Shown here: one piece after another, positions 24,902-33,441 of the stretch | How the letters are laid out: each line of letters opens with the position of its first letter | How positions within the stretch are numbered: position 1 is the stretch's first letter | DNA from: JBBQRS01 sp038214535 | GTDB lineage: Bacteria > Chloroflexota > Anaerolineae > CG2-30-64-16 | Direction of reading: 5' to 3' | NCBI GenBank assembly: GCA_038214535.1 | Contig: JBBQRS010000009.1 | Coordinates: 5,062-69,061 of the forward strand | DNA: 64,000 nt | Notes under the pieces: generated by a model | Told to the model about the DNA's origin: nothing | Databases searched by the model: none | What the model saw: only the letters and a program-made list of their open reading frames with translations | Made by a program: the position numbers and the translations under genes

Positions 24902-26749
24902 CTATTCTACGCCCGTCGGGCATTCGAACAGGTGATCCGTGTCGAGCCAGCCCTGCCAGCGACAGCGGCCCGAGCTGAGATAGATGGGCCACGGCGGTAC
25001 ACCGGCCTGCTTCCGCACGGTCAGCGCGTAGGGCAAGGGTTGCACCGTGCGCGGCAGCCGGTAATCGAGCCGAACAACGTGGCTGTCGCCGGGGCGCAGC
25101 ACGAAGACACCGGCGATCACCGTGGTGTCGGCTTCGCCGGTCTCGACCAGTACGCGCTCCAGCCCGTCCGTCGCCGTCACCTCGGCCCCCGGGGGCACGT
25201 ACACGCGCAGATAATCCCAGAAGCAGCGCCGCACCATTTCGTTATAGGAATCCCCATAGCGCGGCGTCCGGTCGCACGCCTGGTCGGGCGGCAGGGGCTG
25301 CGCTCCGTGGGTATAGGTGATCAGCAGCGTCGCATTCAACAACCCTTCATTATTGCTCACCCGATAATCAATCATGTTTCGGATGGCCGCGCTGGTCTTG
25401 TTGAAGCTCAGGTTGCTGTCAACCACCGCCAGATAGTCCTGGCCGGGGACGGGGCGCATCGCGCCGTCCCAGCCCTGCTCGGCCAACAGCGTCGAGATCG
25501 TGGGATCGTCCACGAAGATCTGCAAATGACGCCCGTTCAGCATCGTAATCAAGGCTTTCGCCAACGCCGTTGGGTTCAAATCCGCGCCGCTTTGCAGCCG
25601 GGTCAGCGCCGTCGATACCAGGTCGCCCATGAAGTCTTTGCGCTTGAACCACCAGTCTCCCGTGGCAGAGGAAGCCACCGTTTCGGTGCTGTCGGCGGGG
25701 CGTTCCCAGGCGCGTTTCATGTTATCCACGAGGTTGTCGGCGGTTACCGGCCCCTCGATGCCGGGTACATCCAGCGGCCCCAGCGCTTCCACCAACAGGC
25801 GCACGGCTTCCATATCGAGCGCGATGACGCCATCGGTGTAGACGTCCTGGTCCTGGGCGTAAAGGGAACGCGCAACTTCGGCGCTGGTGGGGAAATCCGG
25901 CGACCAGTTGCTATCGCGCAGCAGCAGCATTTGCGCGCCCATCCACTCGCTCAACGGCAGCGGCGGCGACGGATGCGGCTTCGACAGGTCGTCTGCCGCA
26001 TAGCTGTCCGCCATCTTGAGGTCGGTCAGCCGTCCGCCTTCGAAGCGCGCAACCCCCGCGCCGCTGATGAAGCCGCCGGTGGGGCGCATTTCATCGTTGT
26101 TCTGCGCCAGAATCAGGTAAGAGCGAGGTTCATCCACGCCCAGCAGCACAGGCGCAATCTGTGCGGCCTGCAATCCCACCCGCGCTAGGGGCAAGATGCG
26201 GTCTACCTGTGCCATCTGGCCCTGGAAGCGCCCCGGCAGCGGTTGGGTGATGGATGCCCGGGCGGCCTCCGCGCGCGCGATGTGTTCTTCGGCGGCGGCC
26301 AACTCGGGTTGCGCGGCCTGCAACGCAGCGACCACTTGCCCCAACCCGTCGCCCGCGCCGTGCTCGCGCAGGCCCACGAGCGCAGGCCGCAATGCCGTCA
26401 GGGCTTGATTCCCGCCGGTTGCGGTTTCCACCGCCATATCCAGCAGCGCCGGGGCCGACCCTGCCAGCGGGCCGACTTTGGGCAACCAGCCAAATGCGGG
26501 GGCGAGAGGCATGAAGGGCCCGACGGCGCTGCGCACGGCTTTAAGGTGCGTCTCCAGGGCCGCCATCTCCGGGGCGACGGCGTCGAGCGCCGCCATGTCG
26601 GGGTTATCGGCCGCGGCCTGGATGCGATCCAATGCAGCCAGAGCCTTGCGCGTTTCTGTGGCCGCGCGGATCGCGCTGAACCCCACCCAGATCACCAGCA
26701 GCAGCAGGGCGACGCCGGCAACCATCAGGATGCGTCGTTTGTTGGTCAT
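24902..26749 (-). CDS. DUF4012 domain membrane-anchored protein
   Basis: Protein of 615 aa with one N-terminal helix (RILMVAGVALLLLVIWVGF), then a helical region, then the DUF4012 core. The core has the diagnostic YLILAQNNDEMRPTGGFISG near residue 210 and later DSNWSPDFPTSAEVA, GVIALDMEAVRLLVEALG and PLDVPGIEGPVTADNLVD. DUF4012 is related to LytR-CpsA-Psr ligases in sequence and occurs with polysaccharide genes. A role in attaching glycopolymers outside the membrane is plausible but unproven. Its ATG lies inside the stop of the DUF2723 gene (ATGA overlap), so the two are made together. Confidence 0.9.
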   Translation of the reverse strand: MTNKRRILMVAGVALLLLVIWVGFSAIRAATETRKALAALDRIQAAADNPDMAALDAVAPEMAALETHLKAVRSAVGPFMPLAPAFGWLPKVGPLAGSAPALLDMAVETATGGNQALTALRPALVGLREHGAGDGLGQVVAALQAAQPELAAAEEHIARAEAARASITQPLPGRFQGQMAQVDRILPLARVGLQAAQIAPVLLGVDEPRSYLILAQNNDEMRPTGGFISGAGVARFEGGRLTDLKMADSYAADDLSKPHPSPPLPLSEWMGAQMLLLRDSNWSPDFPTSAEVARSLYAQDQDVYTDGVIALDMEAVRLLVEALGPLDVPGIEGPVTADNLVDNMKRAWERPADSTETVASSATGDWWFKRKDFMGDLVSTALTRLQSGADLNPTALAKALITMLNGRHLQIFVDDPTISTLLAEQGWDGAMRPVPGQDYLAVVDSNLSFNKTSAAIRNMIDYRVSNNEGLLNATLLITYTHGAQPLPPDQACDRTPRYGDSYNEMVRRCFWDYLRVYVPPGAEVTATDGLERVLVETGEADTTVIAGVFVLRPGDSHVVRLDYRLPRTVQPLPYALTVRKQAGVPPWPIYLSSGRCRWQGWLDTDHLFECPTGVE

Positions 26750-28302
26750 TGTGGTGTCATCTTTACGAGTGCTCCGACCGGCTCCTCAATCAGATCCGGC
26801 GCGTTGATGTCAATCGGGCCGGCGCGATAGACCGGCAGGCGGTTCGCTACATCTGCGACGAAAGCGTCCACATCCGGCGCATCTAAGCCGACGGGCGGCA
26901 ATACTCCGGGATGGTGGCTTGCCAGGGTGCGCCGATACCAGGGGAAAGCATACAGCCGGACGTTGACCGGCGTCAAGTCGGGGCGGCGCTGCAAGCCGTA
27001 GATGCCGTACCACAGCGCGAACGTGCGCGCATCTTCCTCAACGAGAATCACGGCGTCCGGCGCGGCCTCGGAGAGCGCGGCGTCGAGAAAGGCTTGCGCA
27101 CGCATATCGCTGCGTGCGTCCATCGTCGCGCCGTGCCGCAATACAGAGGCGACCGGCAGGCTCAACAGGAACAGACCGAGCAGGATGCCCGACAGGGTGC
27201 GCCCCAACGGGATCGGCTGTTTACCGTCCGGCGTTCCCGCCGCGAGTTCGGCCAGCCAGTTCAGCCCTTCCGCCAGCCAGAAGGCAATCGCCGTCCACGC
27301 GGGGATGAGATACAGGTACGCGTCCGCCGTGTCGTAACCGATCGCGTAGATGCTGTAGGCGACCACGATGAGCAGGGTGAAACGCTGCCAGAGATGTTCG
27401 CGCCGGTCGAGCCGCCACAGGCCGAGCAACGCAATCAGCGCTCCCCACGGCCCCCCGCCGAACTGCCAGACGAGCTCGCTGCCCCAGGCCGCCACCCGAC
27501 CGGGAAGCGCGCTCAGGCTGACGCCGAACATCAGCGGCCGGTAAATCTGCCCGGCGACCACTTGCCAGAACCGGAGTGGTGTGCTCGGGTCGCCCCAGTT
27601 CACCGGCGGGTCGGCGGCCGCGGCAAGGGGCAGATAGAGATAGACGGTCAACCCCAGCGCGGCTGCGGCCGCGGCGCTAAGCCATTCCCGTCTGTGGTCG
27701 GCTTGCTTCCGCCGGGTGTGCCACAGCCAATCGGCAGCCGCGGGGAGCATGAGGAGGGTCGTCAGGTGATTGCCCAGGCTCAGGCCAAATATCAGCCCTG
27801 TCGCCGCGGACGACCCACGCCACGCGCCGCGCCCCCAGGACCACAGCAACGTCATCAGCGCGACGACCAGCAGGAAGTTCAGCCCGTGTACCTCGGTGAT
27901 GACGGCCTGGCTCCACAGCGCCGGCGATGCGGCCAGACAGAGTGCGGCAGAGAGCGCCACGGGGCCGCGCCAGACCGTCCCGGCCAACACTCGATAGGCG
28001 AGCGCCGCGAACAGACTGACGCCCAGGGCCGCGCAACCGGCGGAGAGCCAGTTCCCCCAGCGCGCCGTCTCACCGGGCAACCAAGTGATCGCCCGCAATA
28101 ATATCGCGTAGGTGGGATATCCGGAGGGATGCGGCACGCCCCTGACGAGCGCGGCTGCAAGGAAGTCGCCACCGTCGGAGCCATGATGCGCCCACGTCAG
28201 CCCGGGCGCGAGGGTTGCCGCATATAGAAGCAAAGCGACCGGCCCTGCAATCAGGGCCGGCCAAATGCCCCGAAGGGCGGAGCGAATCGAGTCGGCGGTC
28301 AT
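26746..28302 (-). CDS. DUF2723 GT-C-type membrane protein
   Basis: Polytopic protein of 518 aa with about ten hydrophobic segments. The DUF2723 signature is near the start: LAPGLTWAHHGSDGGDFLAA followed by GVPHPSGYPTYAILLRA. In this family the Asp between helices 1 and 2 marks a GT-C glycosyltransferase related to O-mannosyltransferases, acting on the outer face of the membrane with a polyprenyl-phosphate sugar. The C-terminal ~150 residues are soluble and extracytoplasmic. Linked by overlap to the DUF4012 gene, it could glycosylate the surface proteins of this cluster. That is inference. Confidence 0.87.
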   Translation of the reverse strand: MTADSIRSALRGIWPALIAGPVALLLYAATLAPGLTWAHHGSDGGDFLAAALVRGVPHPSGYPTYAILLRAITWLPGETARWGNWLSAGCAALGVSLFAALAYRVLAGTVWRGPVALSAALCLAASPALWSQAVITEVHGLNFLLVVALMTLLWSWGRGAWRGSSAATGLIFGLSLGNHLTTLLMLPAAADWLWHTRRKQADHRREWLSAAAAAALGLTVYLYLPLAAAADPPVNWGDPSTPLRFWQVVAGQIYRPLMFGVSLSALPGRVAAWGSELVWQFGGGPWGALIALLGLWRLDRREHLWQRFTLLIVVAYSIYAIGYDTADAYLYLIPAWTAIAFWLAEGLNWLAELAAGTPDGKQPIPLGRTLSGILLGLFLLSLPVASVLRHGATMDARSDMRAQAFLDAALSEAAPDAVILVEEDARTFALWYGIYGLQRRPDLTPVNVRLYAFPWYRRTLASHHPGVLPPVGLDAPDVDAFVADVANRLPVYRAGPIDINAPDLIEEPVGALVKMTPQ

Positions 28303-28309
28303 ACTCTGA

Positions 28310-28332
28310 GGCAGACCCTAACGGGGTCTGCC
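28310..28332 (-). terminator. Hairpin at the DUF11 gene end, no T-run
   Basis: A perfect nine-base-pair stem, GGCAGACCC (28310-28318) with GGGTCTGCC (28324-28332), holds the stop codon of the DUF11 gene in and beside its loop. There is no T-run before the next start 16 bases away. It may slow read-through or protect the upstream message end. Confidence 0.35.
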
Positions 28333-29004
28333 CGGATCGGCCCACGCGCCGCCCACCGGCGGCAGTTCCACCGGCGGCCAGATCAGGATCGCCTGCGCCA
28401 CGGCCACGCTGCCGCCCGCCGCCGTTGCCTTTGCCACGTTCGTCAGTTCAGGCCCTGAGCCCGGAACCGGCCCTGCCAGTGCTGAGAAGCGAATCGTGTA
28501 TTCGCCACCCGGCGGCAGCACGGCCACCTGCGCGCGGAGGGTGCGGCCATCCCATGCCGCGTCGCGACCTTCCAGCACCACGCCCGGCTCCAACCCCGGC
28601 GGCAGGGTATCTTCGAGCGAGATGCCCTGCAACGAGGTCGCGCCCTGGTTGCTGAGCGTCAGGGTGAAACCCACGGTCTCCCCCGGCCAAATCTGCCGGT
28701 GGTCGGCCCGTTTCTGAAGCACGAGTTGCGCGCCTTGCGCAGGCGCGATCGGGACGATGGGGGCGACGGTTGCGCCCGGCGCGACGGTCACACCCGGCGC
28801 GGGGGTTGCGCCCGGTGCCGGCGGCTGCCCGGGATCGGGCTTATCGGGGTCGGGCCGCTCCGGCGGCTCTGGAGGCTTGGGCGGTACAGTCTGGTTCGCC
28901 GGGCTTTGACCTGGTGTGGCCCATACGACCGGGCCGGACAGCGCCACGCCGACCAGCGCGACGGCCACCAACCCATAAATGATCCATTTCTTACTTCGTC
29001 CCAT
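28318..29004 (-). CDS. DUF11-domain exported protein
   Basis: Surface protein of 228 aa. An N-terminal signal (KKWIIYGLVAVALVGVALSG, cleaved or retained) is followed by a Pro-rich spacer (residues ~30-95; runs such as PPKPPEPPERPDPD). One DUF11 immunoglobulin-like domain (about 97-215) has LVLQKRADHRQIWPGETVGF, LSNQGATSLQGISLEDTLP and the closing ELTNVAKATA. DUF11 is a structural repeat of cell-surface proteins in Chloroflexota, archaea and Firmicutes. A GGGAGG Shine-Dalgarno sequence precedes ATG 29004. It probably leads the segment read on into the DUF2723 and DUF4012 genes; a palindromic repeat separates it from the flippase-like gene. Confidence 0.82.
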   Translation of the reverse strand: MGRSKKWIIYGLVAVALVGVALSGPVVWATPGQSPANQTVPPKPPEPPERPDPDKPDPGQPPAPGATPAPGVTVAPGATVAPIVPIAPAQGAQLVLQKRADHRQIWPGETVGFTLTLSNQGATSLQGISLEDTLPPGLEPGVVLEGRDAAWDGRTLRAQVAVLPPGGEYTIRFSALAGPVPGSGPELTNVAKATAAGGSVAVAQAILIWPPVELPPVGGAWADPGRPR

Positions 29005-29059
29005 CGGATCCTCCCAGGCCGGAAAGGCATGACGTGCTCCGGCGGGTAGTTACACACCA

Positions 29060-29124
29060 CTTTGTAGTGACGGCTTCAGCCGTTGTCGTGCCCCCCCAAA
29101 ACGGCTGAAGCCGTCACTACAAAG
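29060..29124. repeat. Palindromic intergenic repeat, copy 2
   Basis: Two perfect 25-base arms (29060-29084 and 29100-29124) with a 15-base spacer containing seven C in a row. The core GTAGTGACGGCTTCAGCCGT differs from copy 1 (14787-14847) by one base. It lies between two minus-strand genes. Confidence 0.88.
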
Positions 29125-29158
29125 GAGAGCGACGCACAGTTTTTGGATAGATTCTAAG

Positions 29159-30196
29159 TTATGGTTGCGTATCGAGCGTCCCCGGCAAGTCTGCCGTCGC
29201 CTCGCGGAGACGGCGGAGGTTCAGGCTGCGCGCCCACAGCGCAAGGGCTGCCCAGACGCCAATCGTTCCAAAAGCAATCGCATAGAGCACGACGCCGTAA
29301 CTGAAGCTCGCCGCTTCGGGCACGCCGAAAACGGACAGCGCCGCCACACAGAGATACTGAAAAACGCCGATCTTGCCCGGCGTCGAAGGGATCGCCACGC
29401 CCCCCTGCAAGACGACCAGCAGGAACACCGCGATCAGAAACGACGGCGGCAGCCCAAACGCCAACAACAGGAACCAGTTCGTGAGCGCCGACAGCAGCCA
29501 AGCGATCACCGTCCAGCCCCAGATCGCCGGCGCCGGTCTGCCCGCGCTGAGCACCGCTAATCCATCCATGAGCGACCGCAAACGGCCTTCCCAGCGCACC
29601 GCGAGGGTGGGAGAGAGCCGGTTCAACGCCCGCTGCATCAGCGCCAGCCACAATCGCCGGCCCGCCAGGAACACCGCAATCGCCAGCCCCACGGCGACGG
29701 CCATCACCAGCACCGGCGTCGTCCGCAGGGTGAACCGCTCGGGCAGCGCGACCAGCGGAACCAGCGCCGCGACCAGCACGGCCAGCATCACCAGATCGAG
29801 CAGCTTCTCGGCGGCAATCGTCCCAAAGACGTAGGATTTGTTAATGCCGGTTTCTTCGCCGCCCAGATATGTGCGGGCAAGCTCGCCGAAACGCCCCGGT
29901 ACGATCAAATTGACCGCCTGGCCGATCACCAGGGGGCCGCTCAACGCCAGGGTGCTCGCTTCAACCTGTTTCGGATAGAACAGCCAGCGCCAGCGCACGG
30001 TCTTTGCCAGCGGCGTCAACACGGTCGCCCCGACGGCCAGAAGCACGTAGAGCGGTTGAATCGTGCCGAGAACGGCCCATACCTGCCGCAAGTCAGTGTT
30101 GCGCGCCGCCAGCGCAAGCACCATCAGGCCCAGCGCCAGCCCAATCCAGGTGCGGATGCCGAACAGAGGACCCCGGCGCGCCCCCGCAGACGCCAT
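29159..30196 (-). CDS. Lysylphosphatidylglycerol-synthase-like flippase domain protein
   Basis: Integral membrane protein of 345 aa with about eight helices, matching the transmembrane half of MprF (UPF0104 / LPG synthase TM family). Typical blocks are TPLAKTVRWRWLF, the loop NLIVPGRFGELARTYLG near residues 76-92, and the late VVLQGGVAIPSTPGKIGVFQ. The soluble lysyl transferase half of MprF is absent. Such stand-alone domains are thought to move lipids or lipid-linked sugars across the membrane. It follows the sortase gene by 15 bases, so they share a transcript. A paralogue lies at 36664 next to a GT2 enzyme. Confidence 0.87.
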   Translation of the reverse strand: MASAGARRGPLFGIRTWIGLALGLMVLALAARNTDLRQVWAVLGTIQPLYVLLAVGATVLTPLAKTVRWRWLFYPKQVEASTLALSGPLVIGQAVNLIVPGRFGELARTYLGGEETGINKSYVFGTIAAEKLLDLVMLAVLVAALVPLVALPERFTLRTTPVLVMAVAVGLAIAVFLAGRRLWLALMQRALNRLSPTLAVRWEGRLRSLMDGLAVLSAGRPAPAIWGWTVIAWLLSALTNWFLLLAFGLPPSFLIAVFLLVVLQGGVAIPSTPGKIGVFQYLCVAALSVFGVPEAASFSYGVVLYAIAFGTIGVWAALALWARSLNLRRLREATADLPGTLDTQP

Positions 30197-30211
30197 CAGG
30201 TTCAGTTGAAC

Positions 30212-31024
30212 CTATTGCGCCGGAACCGGGCGGGCGATGACCACGAGACGATGTGTATTGTTCCACGGCGGCCAGCAGGTGATGATCGTCACCCGCTCGT
30301 CATCCGTCGGATTCATGAAACGCGCGTTCGCCATCCGTTGTTCGGCGGACACACCCGTATCGCGCAGCCGATAGAACTCCTCGATCTGATAATCTACTTC
30401 CTGGCCGTCCGCGCCGAAAAGTTGCACAGTGCGACCATTCAAGACGTCGGAGCGATCCGTGAATTTGTCCACGGCGACCCGCGTGTCGTTGTTCCACGAC
30501 TTGCTGATGGACTCGAACACCTTGCTGTAGATGTTGTTGTGGCCGGAGATCACTAGGTTGCCCTGCTCACCCAGCGACGCGCTGTTGATGTGATGGCCGG
30601 CCTCGATCTTCGGGATCACCCATTCCGAAACCGGACCGTTGGCCGTATCCACCACGCGCCAACTCATCGGGATCACTGGCGTATCAATCTTCAGGTCGGG
30701 GATGACCAGCCGCACGGGGGGCTGAAGAACCACCGGCGCGGACGTTGCGGTCGGCTCGACCGTCGGTTCTACCGGCTCAGCCGTGGCCGTAGGCGCTTCC
30801 GCGAGGGCGGCCTCTGTAGGCACGGGTGAAGGTTCGGGCGCGACCGTCGAGGTCGGGGGCGGCGTGCGCGAAGGCACGACGACCACTGCGGTGGGATCGC
30901 TGGCGGCTTGCGCGGCAGCCGCGTCGGGCGGCGTCCCGGTCTGGCAGCCGGCGATCAGCAGCGCGCTGACCAGCATCGCAGCCGCCCATTGAGTGATACG
31001 AAGATTGACGTGAGAACGCAACAT
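30212..31024 (-). CDS. Sortase (class D/E-like) with lipobox
   Basis: Cysteine transpeptidase of 270 aa. The N-terminus carries a lipobox (LIAGC, Cys27), unusual for sortases, which normally keep an N-terminal helix. A Thr/Pro/Ala-rich stalk runs to ~residue 100. The sortase barrel has LVIPDLKIDTPVI, then catalytic His162 (VISGHNN), Cys250 (TIITCWPPW) and Arg259 (THRLVVIA). All three active-site residues are present. AAGGA lies seven bases before ATG 31024. It is the first gene of the minus-strand surface cluster, and the cluster gives it possible substrates; no clear LPxTG or LAxTG protein was found within the window. Confidence 0.9.
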   Translation of the reverse strand: MLRSHVNLRITQWAAAMLVSALLIAGCQTGTPPDAAAAQAASDPTAVVVVPSRTPPPTSTVAPEPSPVPTEAALAEAPTATAEPVEPTVEPTATSAPVVLQPPVRLVIPDLKIDTPVIPMSWRVVDTANGPVSEWVIPKIEAGHHINSASLGEQGNLVISGHNNIYSKVFESISKSWNNDTRVAVDKFTDRSDVLNGRTVQLFGADGQEVDYQIEEFYRLRDTGVSAEQRMANARFMNPTDDERVTIITCWPPWNNTHRLVVIARPVPAQ

Positions 31025-31095
31025 AGAAATATCCTTGGAAGTGCGATGAAAGGGGCGCGACCCGGCGCTTTAGCATTGCGCGCCCGCCAGCAACG

Positions 31096-31124
31096 AGTAT
31101 AGCACCAACGCGGCATTCCCGCAA
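31096..31124 (-). promoter_or_regulatory. Predicted promoter of the sortase gene
   Basis: On the minus strand TTGCGG (31119-31124) and TATACT (31096-31101) have a 17-base spacer. It lies back-to-back with the lexA promoter, its -35 only 15 bases away. Confidence 0.55.
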
Positions 31125-31139
31125 TATCGAAATTGGTAC

Positions 31140-31187
31140 TTGACATCGAACACCCGTTCTGATATGATGCATTCAGAACATTCGTTC
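31140..31187 (+). promoter_or_regulatory. lexA promoter with two SOS boxes
   Basis: A near-consensus promoter: TTGACA (31140-31145), 17-base spacer, TATGAT (31163-31168). SOS box 1, GAACACCCGTTC (31148-31159), fills the spacer. Box 2, GAACATTCGTTC (31176-31187), covers the expected start of transcription. Both match the Gram-positive GAACN4GTTC pattern and are 28 bases apart. LexA bound here would block RNA polymerase, giving autoregulation. Confidence 0.82.
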
Positions 31188-31226
31188 GCGACGCCGACGA
31201 CACATACCTGCGTCGAGGAGATCAAG

Positions 31227-31943
31227 ATGGCATTTACCCGCATGACACAAATTAGCGAGCAACTGACCGAAATCGAGGCGCGCGTCCTGTGCTACCTCGA
31301 ACAGACTCTGCGGCCCGGTTTCTGCCCCAGCCGTGAGGAACTCAGCCGCGCCGCCGGGCTGGGCAGCCGCGGCTACCACATCAATCAGGTCTTGAAAAGC
31401 CTGGATGAGAAGGAATTCATCGAGCTGACGCCGGGCCGGTCGCGTTCGATCGCCCTGTTGCGCCGCGCCGATGGCCGACCCTTCAGCTTCAACACCATTT
31501 GGGCGCCGGTGGCGGGCATCATCGGGGCGAGCTGGCCCCGCGACACCGCGACCGAGGATGACAATGTCTTCGCCGATGAGGCCGTGGAGTTGACCCGCAG
31601 CCTGGTCGGCGGGCACGAAGATGTCGTCACGCTGCGCGTATCGGGCGACTCCATGATCGAGGCCGCCATCAACGACGGCGATCTGGTGGTGATCTCTCCA
31701 TCGGATGAGATTCGCAACGGCGATCTGGTGGCGGCGAACGTCAAAGGCGTGGGCCGCACGTTGAAATACTTCTATCGGCATAACGACAACGTGGAGTTGC
31801 GCCCGGCGAATGCGAAGATGAAGCTGGATCCGATGATCTATCATCCGAACCTGGTGCGCATCGAGGGCAAGGTACTGCTCGTCATTCGCCAGGTCACGGC
31901 TCCGGCAGATGGCCGGGCATCGCTGAATCTGATCGCCGCGTGA
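31227..31943 (+). CDS. lexA: LexA-family SOS repressor
   Basis: SOS-response repressor of 238 aa that self-cleaves when RecA is active. The N-terminal winged helix spans about residues 12-78 (EARVLCYLEQTLRPGFCPS, then LSRAAGLGSRGYHINQVLKS). The cleavage pair is Ala96-Gly97 (PVAGIIGA). The catalytic dyad is Ser142 (SGDSMIEAAI) and Lys180 (VGRTLKYF). At 238 aa it is slightly longer than typical LexA (~200-215), the extra length being in the linker. The GAGGAG site six bases before ATG 31227 fixes the start. Two SOS boxes cover its promoter, which confirms the call. The four genes after it follow closely in the same direction. Confidence 0.95.
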   Translation: MAFTRMTQISEQLTEIEARVLCYLEQTLRPGFCPSREELSRAAGLGSRGYHINQVLKSLDEKEFIELTPGRSRSIALLRRADGRPFSFNTIWAPVAGIIGASWPRDTATEDDNVFADEAVELTRSLVGGHEDVVTLRVSGDSMIEAAINDGDLVVISPSDEIRNGDLVAANVKGVGRTLKYFYRHNDNVELRPANAKMKLDPMIYHPNLVRIEGKVLLVIRQVTAPADGRASLNLIAA

Positions 31944-31988
31944 GCGCCGCTCCTCCAGGAGCGCCATCCTTCCTGCCGGAGTTTGACC

Positions 31989-33074
31989 ATGGCTCGCAAA
32001 TACGATATGCAGGCCGCCCGCATCGAATCGGTGCTGGGCGCGCACAAAGTGCCCGCCCGTGTCTGGCAGGCGACCATTACGCCGCGCTTCGTGCGGTTTG
32101 ACGTGACGACGGCGATCGGCACGAAAATCAACAAGGTGAGCAATCTGGCCGAGGAACTGGCGTTCTCGCTGGGCGCGCGCAGCACGCGCGTCTATCGTGA
32201 GGGCGGAATGCTGCACGTGGAGGTGCCGCGCGATGCGCCGCGAACCGTCGAGCTCCTGGAACTGTGCGGCGGGTTAAGCACCGTACCGCCTAACTGCGCC
32301 GTGCTCGGCATTGATGAGGGGGGGCTCCCTTTGCTGCTCAGGCTCGATAGCCCGGACGTGGCGCACGTCCTTCTGGCCGGCACGACGGGCAGCGGCAAGA
32401 CGGCGCTCTTGCGCACGTTGCTGGTTTCGCTGGCAATGCACAACCATCCCGGTCGCCTCCAGGTCGTCCTGATTGATCCCAAGGCGCGGGGGCTGACGGC
32501 GCTCTCTGCGTTGCCGCACGTCTGGCGAGGGCAGGGCGTCGTCCACGATGTGGCGGAGGCGGGCGAAGTGCTGGATGTCCTCGTCGCCGAGATGAGCCGG
32601 CGCGATGTGGCCCGCGTGTCGCTGCCGCGGCTGGTGGTGGCGATTGACGAACTCGCGGATCTCCTCGTGACCGGGGGCAAGTCGTTGGCCGATGCCGTGA
32701 CGCGGCTGACCCAACGTGGCCGTGAGGCGGGTATCCACGTGGTGGCTGCCACGCAGCGGCCTTCGTCGGCCCTCGTCGGCGGCATGATGAAGGCGAACTT
32801 CCCGGTGCGGCTGGTGGGCAGCGTCGCCAGCCCCGAAGATGCAAAGGTCGCATCGGGGCTGGCCGGCACGGAAGCGGAACGGCTTCTGGGCCGCGGCGAT
32901 TTTCTGCTGGTCGCCAAGGGGCAGACCATCCGGTTTCAGGCCGCCTATGCGGCCACCCCTGAACTGGAGGGCATTCTGAATCGCATCCGGGCCGGGGGGC
33001 GTAAGCGACGGTCGTGGCGGCCTGAATCCGAGAGCCGCGGCGTGCGGCGGCTGGCGGCAGGTAGACCGTCATGA
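31989..33074 (+). CDS. Soluble FtsK/SpoIIIE-like DNA translocase, SOS-linked
   Basis: FtsK-type motor of 361 aa without the membrane and gamma domains. The N-terminal ~90 residues are a small domain like the FtsK alpha domain (RVYREGGMLHVEVP). The motor has Walker A AGTTGSGKTALL near residue 133, Walker B VVAIDELADLLV near 217, the ATQRPSSALVGGMMKANFP block and the LLGRGDFLLV block shared with FtsK. The C-terminus ends in a basic tail (RAGGRKRRSWRPESESRG). GGAG precedes ATG 31989. It starts 45 bases after lexA and overlaps the next gene by four bases, so it is likely induced with lexA. Plausible roles are DNA clearance or segregation after damage, or plasmid-type DNA transfer; the sequence does not decide. 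Confidence 0.85.
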   Translation: MARKYDMQAARIESVLGAHKVPARVWQATITPRFVRFDVTTAIGTKINKVSNLAEELAFSLGARSTRVYREGGMLHVEVPRDAPRTVELLELCGGLSTVPPNCAVLGIDEGGLPLLLRLDSPDVAHVLLAGTTGSGKTALLRTLLVSLAMHNHPGRLQVVLIDPKARGLTALSALPHVWRGQGVVHDVAEAGEVLDVLVAEMSRRDVARVSLPRLVVAIDELADLLVTGGKSLADAVTRLTQRGREAGIHVVAATQRPSSALVGGMMKANFPVRLVGSVASPEDAKVASGLAGTEAERLLGRGDFLLVAKGQTIRFQAAYAATPELEGILNRIRAGGRKRRSWRPESESRGVRRLAAGRPS

Positions 33075-33439
33075 AGAAGATCATCATCCCCGTCATGCTG
33101 GGTTTTGGCGTGGCAATGGCGCTGATCATCGGCCAGCGGATGAGCACCGACGCGATGGCCGTCGTGATCGGGGTCGTCGTCGGGGTGGCGTCGAGCGTGC
33201 CGACGAGCATCCTGTTGATGGCGCTGTTGCGGCGTGAGCGCGCCGGCATGACGAGTTGGCGACAGGAAGCGCCGCCTCCGCCACAAATCCAGACGCCGAA
33301 TTTCATCGTCCTGAACCCATCTGATCTGGTGAATGGACGGACCTCGCAGATGCAGGTTCCCATGCCGCCGCCCAACTATGGGATGGATGGCGGCCTACGC
33401 CGGCTGCGCGTCGTCGGCGACGAGGACGAGTGGAGCTAA
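33071..33439 (+). CDS. Small two-helix membrane protein, unknown
   Basis: Unrecognised protein of 122 aa. Two hydrophobic segments (about residues 4-22 and 29-54) form a hairpin in the membrane. A cytoplasmic tail of ~65 residues is rich in Pro and Gln (APPPPQIQTPNFIVLNP). Its start overlaps the end of the FtsK-like gene (ATGA). Since that translocase lacks the membrane domain normal for FtsK, this protein is a natural candidate for its membrane anchor. That is a hypothesis from gene order only. Confidence 0.7.
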   Translation: MKKIIIPVMLGFGVAMALIIGQRMSTDAMAVVIGVVVGVASSVPTSILLMALLRRERAGMTSWRQEAPPPPQIQTPNFIVLNPSDLVNGRTSQMQVPMPPPNYGMDGGLRRLRVVGDEDEWS

Positions 33440-33441
33440 CC

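Noticed and set aside
24932..26188. Plus-strand open frame of 418 codons
   Set aside because: Antisense to the DUF4012 gene, which has clear family motifs; the composition is typical of a shadow frame.
28239..28260. Palindrome CCGGCCCTG / CAGGGCCGG
   Set aside because: It lies within the DUF2723 coding start and is explained by codons for Ala, Gly and Pro; no regulatory context.
31140..31226. Longer N-terminus for LexA
   Set aside because: It would begin in the -35 element and run through both SOS boxes; the GAGGAG site and fold both fit ATG 31227.
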